From contig JAEUJY010000085.1 of the NCBI GenBank assembly GCA_016794525.1, forward strand, positions 28,397-92,396: a DNA stretch of 64,000 bases, in the 5' to 3' direction. The notes beneath the pieces were generated by a model, which was not told where the DNA came from, made no database searches, and saw nothing but the letters and a program-made list of their open reading frames with translations. The DNA is from Myxococcales bacterium. GTDB lineage: Bacteria; Myxococcota_A; Polyangia; Haliangiales; Haliangiaceae. The first letter of the stretch is position 1; each line of letters begins with the position of its first letter. Below are positions 43,769 to 56,461 of the stretch, piece after piece. The position numbers and the translations under genes were made by a program.

Positions 43769-46099
43769 GTGGTCGGCGTGCGCGCGCGTGATCGCGTCGC
43801 GCTCGGGGCGGTCGCGGCCACGCTGGCGCTGGCCGGCGTGCTGGTCGGCGGCGCGACCCGGTGGGCGGCGTGCGTCGCGGCGGCGGCGGCGGTGGGCGCC
43901 GCCGCGGTCCACCTCACGTCGCGGCGGACCGCGAGCCGGCCCGGCCCGCTGGTGCTGTTGATCGCGATCGCCGCGGTGGCCACGGTGGCGCAACTGGCGC
44001 CGCTGCCCGAGGCGATCGCGACGATCGTCGCCCCGGAGAAGTGGGCGCTGGTCCAGGACCGGACCGCGGCGCTGGGCCAGGCCGGGCCGCGCTGGGTGAT
44101 GGCGTCGCACGATCCGCCGGCGACCCTCGTCGAGCTGGCCAAGCTCGTCGGCTACCTGGCGCTGGCGTGGAGCGCCACCCGCCTCGCGTCGCAGCGGCGC
44201 GCGCGGCCGTGGCTCGCGGCGGCGGCGGTCGGCGCGGCCGCGCTGGTCGCGGTGATCGCGCTGGCCCATCGCCTGGCCGGGGCCACGACGCTGTACGGCG
44301 TGTTCCGCATGCCCAACGCCGAGATCGTCCCGGCACCGCTGATCAACGAGAACCACCTGGCCGGGCTGACGGCGATGATGGTGCCGCTGGCGATCGGCCT
44401 CGGCCTGGCCTGGCACGGCGGCAAGCGGATGCTCGCGTTCACGGCGGCGCTGGTGCTGGCGGGCACCGCGCTCCTGACCGCGTCGCGCGGCGGCGCGGTC
44501 GGCCTCGGCGCCGGCGCGGTGGTCGCGGCGATCGTGCTGGTGGCGCAGCGCCGGGCCGGCATCGTCGACGACAACCGCCGGGCGCCGGCGTCGATCACCG
44601 TGCCGGCGATGGTGGTCGCGGCGTGCGCGCTGGTGCTGTTCGGGCTGATCTCGGCGCGCGGCGTCGCGCGCGAGCTCGACCACAGCCAGCTGAGCGAGCT
44701 GTCGGAGCCCAGCAGCAAGTACCAGATGTGGACCACCGCCGCGCCGATGATCGTCGAGCACCGCTGGCTCGGCATCGGCCACGGCGCGTTCGAGCCGGTC
44801 TACGCCCAGCGCAACCCGGTCGACTACCTGACCTACGGCTACGTCGAGAACGCGTACCTGCAGGCGGCGATCGACTGGGGGGTGCCGGCGACGCTCGCGC
44901 TCCTGCTCGCGCTGGGCGCGCTGACCCGGGCGGCGGTGCGGCGCTGGCGCCACGGCCCGATCGAGGCCGGCGCGCTCGGCGCGCTCGCGTCGATCGCGAT
45001 CCACGACGTCGTCGACTTCAGCCTCGAGATGCCGGCGGTCGCGATGGCGGCGATCGTCGTCGCCGCGCTGCTGGTGCCGGCGCGGCTGGGCACCGACGAG
45101 CAGCGGGCGCCGCTCGCGCGCCCGGTGCTGCTGCGACGCGCCGGCTTGCTGGTGGCCGCGCTGCTCGCCGTCGTGGTCGCCGCGACGCCGCTGGGGCGCG
45201 GCGCCCGGGTCGAGCGCGCGGCGCTGCCGGACCGCGCGTCGTCGGCGGCCGCGCTGGCGGTCCTCGAGCGGCACCCCGCCGATGGCCTGGCGGCGGGCCG
45301 CGTGGCGGCGGCGCTGTACGCCGAGCGCGACGCCCGCGCGCTACCGATGATCCGCCACGCGCTGGCGCTGCGCCCGAACCACGGCGCGCTGCACCTGCTG
45401 GCGGCGCGGATGCTGACGTCGACGCAGCGGCCGCAGCAGGCCGCCGGGCAGTACGCCCAGGCGATCGTCCTGACCCGCGACATCGGGCCGATCATCGACG
45501 AGATCCTGGCGCGGCTGCCCGGCGTCGACGCCGACGGCTTCCCCGACGCCGCGCGCGCCCTGCCCGACGATCCGCGCCACGTCGGGCGGGTGTGCAGCGC
45601 ACTCGCCGCGCGCAAGCGCCACGACGTCGCGCTGGCGTACACCGAGGCGATCGCCGCGCGCGACCCGGAGCGCGTGGACGTGCAGTTCAACCGGGGCGCT
45701 GCGGCGCTCGAGCTCGGTCGCTGGGCGATCGCTCTGGCCGCGGCGCAGGCCCTCACCGGGCGCATGCCCGGGCCGCGGCCGGCGCTGATGCAGGCGTTTG
45801 CGCTCGACGGGATGGGACGCCAGGCCGACGGCGTGGCGATCCTGGCCGCGCTGCCGCCGCCCGACACGGCGGCGGAGCGAGGGGAGGTCGCCCTGTACCT
45901 GGCCCACCTGCAGTCAAAGCTCGGTCGCCACCCGGCGGCGCGGGAGACCCTGGTCGCGGTTGTGGACCAGCTCGATGGCTCTCCTCGGCTGGAGGCCGAG
46001 CTGCGCAAGCTGCTCGCGGTGGTCGAGGACGCGCTCGGCCACACCCAGGCGGCGGCCTGGGAGCGGAAGCGGGCCGACGAGCTCATTCGCTCTCCGTGA
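43769..46099 (+). CDS. Wzy/O-antigen-ligase-type polymerase with C-terminal TPR domain
   Basis: A 776-residue inner-membrane protein. About ten to twelve TM helices precede the O-antigen-ligase motif region (GTALLTASRGGAVGLGAGAV, WLGIGHGAFEPVYAQRNPVD, ENAYLQAAIDWGVPATLALL). The segment INENHLAG matches the usual Wzy_C/WaaL entry motif. From about residue 480 the chain is soluble TPR (YAERDARALPMIRHALALRP, RHDVALAYTEAIAARDPERV, VALYLAHLQSKLGRHPAARE), a known extension in some Wzy-like proteins. It probably polymerises or ligates repeat units of the exopolysaccharide. The start is GTG at 43769 (GTG at 43778 is also possible). Confidence 0.88.
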   Translation: MVGVRARDRVALGAVAATLALAGVLVGGATRWAACVAAAAAVGAAAVHLTSRRTASRPGPLVLLIAIAAVATVAQLAPLPEAIATIVAPEKWALVQDRTAALGQAGPRWVMASHDPPATLVELAKLVGYLALAWSATRLASQRRARPWLAAAAVGAAALVAVIALAHRLAGATTLYGVFRMPNAEIVPAPLINENHLAGLTAMMVPLAIGLGLAWHGGKRMLAFTAALVLAGTALLTASRGGAVGLGAGAVVAAIVLVAQRRAGIVDDNRRAPASITVPAMVVAACALVLFGLISARGVARELDHSQLSELSEPSSKYQMWTTAAPMIVEHRWLGIGHGAFEPVYAQRNPVDYLTYGYVENAYLQAAIDWGVPATLALLLALGALTRAAVRRWRHGPIEAGALGALASIAIHDVVDFSLEMPAVAMAAIVVAALLVPARLGTDEQRAPLARPVLLRRAGLLVAALLAVVVAATPLGRGARVERAALPDRASSAAALAVLERHPADGLAAGRVAAALYAERDARALPMIRHALALRPNHGALHLLAARMLTSTQRPQQAAGQYAQAIVLTRDIGPIIDEILARLPGVDADGFPDAARALPDDPRHVGRVCSALAARKRHDVALAYTEAIAARDPERVDVQFNRGAAALELGRWAIALAAAQALTGRMPGPRPALMQAFALDGMGRQADGVAILAALPPPDTAAERGEVALYLAHLQSKLGRHPAARETLVAVVDQLDGSPRLEAELRKLLAVVEDALGHTQAAAWERKRADELIRSP

Positions 46100-46203
46100 T
46101 TTCAGGCACATAGGACGCAGGCAAGGAGCTGGATCTGCTCCCACAACTATCGCAGGATGTGCGCCTGAACGCCCCGGACACCATGGGCGTCTAAGGATCC
46201 ACT

Positions 46204-50378
<4,175 letters not shown>

Positions 50379-50473
50379 CGCCCGCGCCGCGGCGTGTGCG
50401 GCTCGCCACGCCTCGGTGATTTTCGGGGGTGCGGCGGCTCGTCGCAGCGGAGGCCGCCGCTATCGTTGCGCGC

Positions 50474-50947
50474 ATGCGCCGTACCCTCGCTTCGCTCCTG
50501 GTCTCCTCGCTGTCGCTGCTCGTCGCCTGTGGTGACGACGGGGGCTCCACCCTGCCGATCGACGCCCCGGTCGCGATCGACGCGCCCGGCACGATCGACG
50601 CGCCCGGCACGATCGACGCGCCCGGCACGATCGACGCGCCGGCGACGATCGACGCCGCGCCGTCGACGGTCGTCGAGGTCCCCTGCACCGGGGCGACGAT
50701 CGCCAGCGAGGTCAGCGCGCCGGGCTTCTCGTTCACGATCACCGACGCCTCGATCGCGGTCGACGCGATCGTGCGCTTCACGATGCCGAGCGTGCACAGC
50801 GCGGTCAGCGGCAGCCCGGCCGGCACCGCCGACGGCCAGTTCGCGGTCGGCTTCAGCGAGACCAAGTGCCTGCGCTTCACCGCCGCCGGCACCTTCCCGT
50901 TCTGGTGCAACCCCCACCAGTTCACCGGCACGATCACCGTGCAGTGA
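50474..50947 (+). CDS. Cupredoxin-like blue-copper lipoprotein
   Basis: A 157-residue lipoprotein (MRRTLASLLVSSLSLLVAC, lipobox LVAC). The spacer is a repeat of IDAPGT encoded by an 18-bp DNA repeat. The last 85 residues have the plastocyanin/azurin ligand pattern: a first His in MPSVHSAVSG, then TFPFWCNPHQFTGTITV, where Cys and His are spaced Cys-x-x-His as in plastocyanins. An extra Cys (TKCLRF) lies shortly before. It is likely a periplasmic electron carrier or copper-handling protein. ATG at 50474 (GTG at 50429 would place a longer Arg-rich leader). The gap 50379-50473 contains a weak hairpin (GGCGTG/CACGCC, 50391-50412) followed by ATTTT, which could end the EPS operon. Confidence 0.75.
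   Translation: MRRTLASLLVSSLSLLVACGDDGGSTLPIDAPVAIDAPGTIDAPGTIDAPGTIDAPATIDAAPSTVVEVPCTGATIASEVSAPGFSFTITDASIAVDAIVRFTMPSVHSAVSGSPAGTADGQFAVGFSETKCLRFTAAGTFPFWCNPHQFTGTITVQ
50576..50647 (+). repeat. 18-bp tandem repeat coding IDAPGT
   Basis: Almost four copies of an 18-mer (ATCGACGCGCCCGGCACG), the last copy with changes, encode the IDAPGT linker of the cupredoxin lipoprotein. Being a multiple of three, copy changes keep the frame. Confidence 0.85.
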
Positions 50948-51047
50948 GCGTCGACGGGCCCGCCGGGCCGACGTGTAGGTGCGGCCCGCGCCACGGCCGG
51001 TCGACCGGCGCTTGTGCCAGGCCCGCCGCTGGGCGATCCTGCCCGCC

Positions 51048-53138
51048 ATGAACCGTCGGGACTTCCTTCGCCTGTCCGGAACCTTCTTCGCCGCGGCTAG
51101 CCTCGGGGGCGTGGCCGCGTGCAGCGACGACGCCAAGCCCGCCACCGACGCGGGCATCGACGCGCCGCCGGCCGGATCGTTCCTGTTCCCGCAGGGCGTC
51201 GCCTCGGGTGATCCGCGCGAGACGTCGGTCGTGCTGTGGACGCGGGCCGTCCCGGCCAGCGGCACCGCCGGCGTCGACCTGCGCGTCGAGGTCGCCAGCG
51301 ACGCCGGCTTCGCGACGATCGTGGTGATGCAGTCGATCACCGCCGCCGCCGCCGCCGACCACACCGTGCGCGTGGTGGTCACCGGCCTGGCCGCCGACAC
51401 GATCTACTACTACCGGTTCATCGCCGGCAGCGACAGCATCAATGGCCGCACCCGCACCGCCCCCGCGGCCGGCGCCGACGTGCCGATCCGCATGGCGTGG
51501 GTCAGCTGCCAGGACTACGCCGCCGGCCAGTACCACGCCTACCGCCAGATGGTGCAGGAGGACATGGCCCGGCCCGAGGCCGACCAGATCCGCTTCGTGC
51601 TGCACCTGGGCGACTTCATCTACGAGACCCGCGGCGACGGCTTCCAGGCGGCCATCGACGAGAACTTCCAGCCGATCACGGTCATGAACCAGGACGGCAC
51701 GCCGCGCACCGTGTCGGCGTTCCCGTCGGGTGGCGGCACCGCCGGCACGTCGAACTTCGCCAAGACCGTCGAGGACTACCGCCACCTGTACAAGACCTTC
51801 GCCAGCGACGCCGACCTGCAGGCCGCGCGCGCCCGCTGGCCCTTCGTCCACACCTGGGACGACCACGAGTTCACCGACGACTGCTGGCAGTCGATGGCCA
51901 ACTACACCGACGCCGAGGGCCTCGACGAGCCGTCGCAGGCGCGGCGCTACGCCGCCAACCAGGCGTGGTTCGAGTTCATCCCCTCGCAGCTGACCGGCGC
52001 GCTCGGCGTCGCCGGCGTGACGCAGGACGCGCACGACTTCGCGACGGCGACCGTCGCCGACGCCCCGTTCACGGCGGCCAACGCCGACAACTTCGTGCCG
52101 GAGCCGAACAACGTCGCCGCGGTCGGGTCGATGACGATCTACCGCAGCCTGCGCTTCGGCCAGCACTACGAGCTGATCGTCACCGACGAGCGCTCGTACC
52201 GAAGCGACCACGCGATCCCGGAAGAGACCGCCGCGGTCGCCTTCGAGTACTTCAACCCGCGGTACGTCGTCCCGGCGGCCGACGTGGACGTGTGCGACGC
52301 TGGCAGTCTCAACCCGACGGGCGTCGTCTCGTCGCTCGGCGTGACCAACCCGCGGGCGACCGCGCCGGTCGGGACGATGCTCGGCAAGTCGCAGAAGGAG
52401 TGGTGGAAGGCCACGATGATGGGGTCGACGGCGACGTGGAAGGTCTGGGGCAACCAGGTCCCGTTCATGCGGTTCTTCATCAAGAACACGACGGGGTCGC
52501 TGGTCTCGGATCGCGTCATGGACGCCGACGCCTGGGACGGCTACCCGCGCGAGCGCCGCGAGCTGACGCAGTTCCTCGCGACGAACAACATCAAGAACGT
52601 CGTGCTGCTCACCGGCGACATCCACGCGCACTTCGCCGGCACGGTGTCCGACGACTTCACCGCGGCCACGCCGACCGCCGTCGCGACCGAGTTCATCGCC
52701 GCGGGCATCTCGTCGAACTCGGTGTTCAGCTTCTACGAGGGCGCCTCGCGTGGCGGCACGGCGGCCGCCGCGCGCGCGCTGATCACCGTCGACGCCTCGG
52801 CCAGCGGCGGCAGCGCGTTCACCGAGAACATGAACATGCTGCTGGTCCACGGCACCAACGCCGCCGGGACGTTCGCGCAGACGCGCGATCGCGCGATGGC
52901 GCTCGCCGCGTCCGACCGCACGATCAACCCGCACCTCAAGTACGCCGACTGCAACGCCCAGGGCTTCGGCGTCGCCAAGTTCACGGCGACCCAGGTCGAC
53001 GTCGTGCTGACCACGATGGAGCGCCCGATCGACAACTCGGCCGGCGTGAAGCGCACCGCCAGCTTCACCGTGCCCAAGGACAACCCCGCCGGCATGACCG
53101 GCCCCGAACTCACCGGCACGCGGCCGTTCCCGCTCTGA
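51048..53138 (+). CDS. phoD: PhoD-type alkaline phosphatase, Tat-exported
   Basis: A 696-residue exported metallophosphatase. The Tat signal is MNRRDFLRLSGTFFAAASLG, with a lipobox-like GVAAC and an Asp-Ala spacer. A Fn3-like N-terminal domain (FLFPQGVASGDPRETSVVLW) is followed by the PhoD phosphatase with metal-ligand blocks VSCQDYAAGQ, VLHLGDFIYE, TWDDHEFTDD and LLTGDIHAHF. PhoD enzymes use Fe3+/Ca2+ to release phosphate from phosphodiesters and monoesters outside the cell. Expression would be expected under phosphate limitation, but no Pho box was identified. It is followed by a 206-nt gap. Confidence 0.92.
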   Translation: MNRRDFLRLSGTFFAAASLGGVAACSDDAKPATDAGIDAPPAGSFLFPQGVASGDPRETSVVLWTRAVPASGTAGVDLRVEVASDAGFATIVVMQSITAAAAADHTVRVVVTGLAADTIYYYRFIAGSDSINGRTRTAPAAGADVPIRMAWVSCQDYAAGQYHAYRQMVQEDMARPEADQIRFVLHLGDFIYETRGDGFQAAIDENFQPITVMNQDGTPRTVSAFPSGGGTAGTSNFAKTVEDYRHLYKTFASDADLQAARARWPFVHTWDDHEFTDDCWQSMANYTDAEGLDEPSQARRYAANQAWFEFIPSQLTGALGVAGVTQDAHDFATATVADAPFTAANADNFVPEPNNVAAVGSMTIYRSLRFGQHYELIVTDERSYRSDHAIPEETAAVAFEYFNPRYVVPAADVDVCDAGSLNPTGVVSSLGVTNPRATAPVGTMLGKSQKEWWKATMMGSTATWKVWGNQVPFMRFFIKNTTGSLVSDRVMDADAWDGYPRERRELTQFLATNNIKNVVLLTGDIHAHFAGTVSDDFTAATPTAVATEFIAAGISSNSVFSFYEGASRGGTAAAARALITVDASASGGSAFTENMNMLLVHGTNAAGTFAQTRDRAMALAASDRTINPHLKYADCNAQGFGVAKFTATQVDVVLTTMERPIDNSAGVKRTASFTVPKDNPAGMTGPELTGTRPFPL

Positions 53139-53142
53139 GCGG

Positions 53143-53162
53143 GCGGCCGGCGCGTCGGCCGC
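53143..53162 (+). terminator. GC-rich hairpin after phoD
   Basis: GCGGCCG-gcgcgt-CGGCCGC is a 7-bp stem with a 6-nt loop starting 5 nt after the phoD stop, without a T-run. The rest of the gap (53163-53344) holds no gene on either strand that I can support. A TAGTAT (about 53280) could be a -10 box for the next operon, with no convincing -35 element. Confidence 0.35.
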
Positions 53163-53344
53163 GCACTCGACGCAGGCCGGTCGCGCCTTCGACGTATCGA
53201 ACGTAGGCCGGCTTCCATCCCGGCGCGCTGAAGTGGAATCGGTCGAGCCGGGCGAGGTAGATCGGCGGCGGGCGTCGCGTAGTATCTGGCAGCCTGCGGC
53301 AAGCCACGGAGCGTGGCGGCCGAACGCGGCAGGCAGGAGCGCGG

Positions 53345-56300
53345 ATGACCTGGGACCGTCGAGACGAAGGCAAGGAGGCGACGGCGCCAGCGGCGACGAG
53401 CGAGCCAGGTGCGCCCGGCCGCGTGGACGCGCCGGCGACCGACGCCGCCTACAAGGCCCAGTGCGACGCGCGCGTGGTCCAGTTCCTCAGCGCGCCGTTG
53501 CCGCAGACGCCGTCGGAGCGCGAGGCGGCCTCGGCCGCGAGCGCGGGCGGCGGCGGGCCGGTGCAGCACGCGCACCCGAGCGCGGGGCGGGTGACAGGCG
53601 ACGGCGGGCTGGGGCTGCCGGCGAGCGGCGAGGCGCTGCCGCACGGCGATCGCATCCGCAGCTCGTTCGGCGCGCACGCCGGCGTGCTCGACGGCGTCAC
53701 CGCCCACGTCGGCGGCGAGGGCGGCGCGATCACGCGGGCCCAGGGCGCGCAGGCGCTCGCGGTCGGCGACCACGTCGCGTTCGCGGCGCCGCCCGATCTG
53801 CACCTGGCCGCGCACGAGGCGGCGCACGTCGCCCAGCAACAGCAGGGCGTGCAGTTCCACGGCGCCGGCGGCGACGCCGCGCTCGAGGCCCACGCCGATC
53901 AGGTGGCGGATCGCGTCGTCGCCGGCCGCAGCGCCGAGGACCTGCTGGCGCCCGGGCCGGCGGTGGGCGCGCGGGTGCAGCGCAAGGTCGCGAACGCCAC
54001 CGAGCGCGACATGGTGCCCGAGCTCGATCGCGGGATCGAGCAAGACCTGATCGACATCCTCAAGCGCCCGGTCGCCAAGGGCGATCAGGACGACGCCGAG
54101 GTCCGCGCGGCCGAGTTCGACGGCTTCTTGATGGTGTTCGACGTCGACGTCTACGCCTCGTTGTGGGCGCGCCTGTCGGTCGATCCGCCGCCCGCGTCCG
54201 ACAAGCTGGCGACGGCGTTCCACCACACGTTTCACAGCGCCACCCGGACGCGCATCCTCAAGCGCATCGAGCGCGCCGCGCGCGAGTACAAGCCGGTGCA
54301 GGCGGTCAGCGACGCCGCCGGCGCCGACGTGTGGAAGCAGCTCGCGCCCGGCGAGACCACCAAGGCGGTCCACGAGATCGCGCGGGTCAGCGCCGAGAAG
54401 GGCCTGTACCTGCGCGCGACGCCCGCCGGCGAGAAGGGCACGCTCCTGCCGTTCGGCACGATGGTCATCGCCGATCGCGAGACCTCCAACGGCTGGTACC
54501 ACGTCGTCGCGCCCGGCATGGACGGCAGCCCGACCGGCGAGGGCTTCATCGAGTCGCACCTCGTCGTCACCGATCCGCCCGAGCCGACCGCGGGGCTGTA
54601 CCAGGTGAAGCCCGGCGACATGCTCAAGGACATCGCCGCGCAGCACTACCCGAAGTTCGTGTGGGGCGCCGACGCGCGCCTGTACGTGCAGGCGATCTAC
54701 CACGCGAACCACGGCCGGCGGGCGGTGTACCGGAAGGGCGCCGGGCAGATCGCCGTCGACGACAAGGCGCTGTCGACCAAGGACAACCACGAGGCGTTCG
54801 AGCTGTGGTCCAAGGCGCAGGTGCGCGAGGGCCACATGCTGTGGGTGCCGTCGGTGGAGTTCGTCGACCAGCTCCGCGCCAGCGGCCAGATCGTGTCCGG
54901 ATCGGACAGCTACGAGGTGACCAAGGCGTTCGGCGAGATGCTGGCGGACGCGTGGGACGCGACCGCCGGCGCGATCGGGCGCGCGATCGACTGGGCGCAG
55001 TACGCCGCCGGCTTCGTCGTCGGCCTGCTCGAGGGCGCGTGGGGCTCGCTGGTCGACCTGTTCAAGGGCGTCGGCGAGCTGGCGTCGATGATCTGGTCGG
55101 CGGCCAAGATGCTGATCGGCGACTTCTCCGAGATCAAGCAGCTGGCCAAGGACCTGTCCGCGGCGTGGAAGAACAAGAAGGAGATCATGCAGAGCATCGC
55201 CACCGACTTCATGGAGAAGTGGGAGGCGAAGGACGACTTCGACCGCGGCAACTTCCAGGGCGAGTTCCTGGGCTACGTGATGATGCTGGCGTTCATCACG
55301 CTGGTGACGATGGGCGAGGGCACGGTCATCGCCGGCGCCGGGCGCTTCGGCGCGTTCATCAAGGTGATCCAGGCGGCCGACGCCGCCGGGTCGATCGGCA
55401 CCTACGTCGGCAAGCTGCGCAAGAGCATCAAGCTGCCGGCCAAGGCGGTGAAGGAGGCCGAGGAGGCGGTCGGCAAGAACGCGCGCAAGGTCGTGAAGAT
55501 GAGCGGCGGCGACACGCCCGACGCGCCGCACGGCCACGGCGGCGCGCCCGACGTCGACGTCGACGCCCCGCACGTCGACAAGCCCCACGTCGACAAGCCC
55601 GCGGGCCCCGATCCGGACGCCCCGCGCAAGGGCGGCCCGTACAAGGACCCCGACGATCCGCTGCGCGAGACCCACCAGCCGATCCGGACCCTCGCCGATG
55701 ACGAGCTGGCCCACGCCAAGGACCTGCACCCGACCCGCCGCGGCAAGGACCTGCTGCGCCCGGGGTCGCGCGCGATCGGCAAGGTGCTCAAGACCCGCGG
55801 CGAGGGCGAGACGATCCTCCACCTGCTCGCCACCGGCGACAAGAACGCGCTCGCGGCGCTCGACATCGACGACATCCCGAAGAAGCTGAAGGTCACCGAG
55901 CGCGAGTGGGCGCTGGTCGAGACCCGCGACGGCTTCGTCATGTACATGGGCGACGCCGACCACGTGAGCATGCCGCCCAACGTGCGCTCGGTCGCGCACA
56001 CCCACCCGACCCACGCGAAGGGCAAGCGCCTCGAGCTCGACGTGCCCGACGGCCAGGGCGGCCTCGACTTCACCGACATCGCCGCGGACCCGAGCAAGGT
56101 CAAGGGCACCGGCCTCTTGCCGTCGGCGATGGACCTCCACACCGTCGCCGACGGCACCGAGCACACGCTCCACACCCAGTTCGTGATGGACTGGGACGGC
56201 ACGATCACCAACGCGGTCGACGGCGACACGCGACCGCGGGTCCAGGTGCACATCAGCAAGTCGCGGGTCGTCCGCTACAGCGAGCGCCAGAAGGTCTACT

Positions 56301-56461
56301 TCTACCAGGCGCAGATCGAGGTCAGCGCCAGCGGCCAGTCGGTCTGGAGCGGCGACTTCTACGGGCAGCGCGGGTTCCAGACCGACACCGACAAGATCTC
56401 GTTCAAGCGCTTCGGTGAGCTGGATCGCCCGCCGCCCGCCAGCTACGTCGATCCGCAATGA
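53345..56461 (+). CDS. eCIS-core (DUF4157) polymorphic effector with LysM-like and C-terminal JAMM-like domain
   Basis: A 1038-residue protein. Residues about 100-190 are a DUF4157/eCIS-core domain with the metalloprotease-like H157-E-A-A-H161 (LAAHEAAHVAQQQQG). An SH3b-like segment (350-412) and a LysM-like segment (417-480; GLYQVKPGDMLKDIAAQHYP) follow. Two hydrophobic regions (about 536-590 and 640-680) resemble pre-toxin or membrane-inserting regions. After a Pro/Asp/His linker the C-terminus has Glu854, HTHP (H885/H887) and PSAMDLHT (S927, D930), the JAMM zinc-peptidase motif with an insertion of about 40 residues between HTHP and SxxD. Such C-terminal domains act as toxins in polymorphic systems. 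No tube, sheath or baseplate genes are near. It overlaps the next gene (ATGA). Confidence 0.8.
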   Translation: MTWDRRDEGKEATAPAATSEPGAPGRVDAPATDAAYKAQCDARVVQFLSAPLPQTPSEREAASAASAGGGGPVQHAHPSAGRVTGDGGLGLPASGEALPHGDRIRSSFGAHAGVLDGVTAHVGGEGGAITRAQGAQALAVGDHVAFAAPPDLHLAAHEAAHVAQQQQGVQFHGAGGDAALEAHADQVADRVVAGRSAEDLLAPGPAVGARVQRKVANATERDMVPELDRGIEQDLIDILKRPVAKGDQDDAEVRAAEFDGFLMVFDVDVYASLWARLSVDPPPASDKLATAFHHTFHSATRTRILKRIERAAREYKPVQAVSDAAGADVWKQLAPGETTKAVHEIARVSAEKGLYLRATPAGEKGTLLPFGTMVIADRETSNGWYHVVAPGMDGSPTGEGFIESHLVVTDPPEPTAGLYQVKPGDMLKDIAAQHYPKFVWGADARLYVQAIYHANHGRRAVYRKGAGQIAVDDKALSTKDNHEAFELWSKAQVREGHMLWVPSVEFVDQLRASGQIVSGSDSYEVTKAFGEMLADAWDATAGAIGRAIDWAQYAAGFVVGLLEGAWGSLVDLFKGVGELASMIWSAAKMLIGDFSEIKQLAKDLSAAWKNKKEIMQSIATDFMEKWEAKDDFDRGNFQGEFLGYVMMLAFITLVTMGEGTVIAGAGRFGAFIKVIQAADAAGSIGTYVGKLRKSIKLPAKAVKEAEEAVGKNARKVVKMSGGDTPDAPHGHGGAPDVDVDAPHVDKPHVDKPAGPDPDAPRKGGPYKDPDDPLRETHQPIRTLADDELAHAKDLHPTRRGKDLLRPGSRAIGKVLKTRGEGETILHLLATGDKNALAALDIDDIPKKLKVTEREWALVETRDGFVMYMGDADHVSMPPNVRSVAHTHPTHAKGKRLELDVPDGQGGLDFTDIAADPSKVKGTGLLPSAMDLHTVADGTEHTLHTQFVMDWDGTITNAVDGDTRPRVQVHISKSRVVRYSERQKVYFYQAQIEVSASGQSVWSGDFYGQRGFQTDTDKISFKRFGELDRPPPASYVDPQ

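Noticed and set aside
46105..46130. GGCAC-N7-GC resembling a sigma-54 site before the Wzz-kinase gene
   Set aside because: The -12 box lacks TT and the -24 T is replaced; there is no upstream palindrome. Treated as chance.
53110..53373. Minus-strand open frame covering the gap after phoD
   Set aside because: Overlaps the start of the eCIS-core gene and has no recognisable ribosome-binding site or domain.
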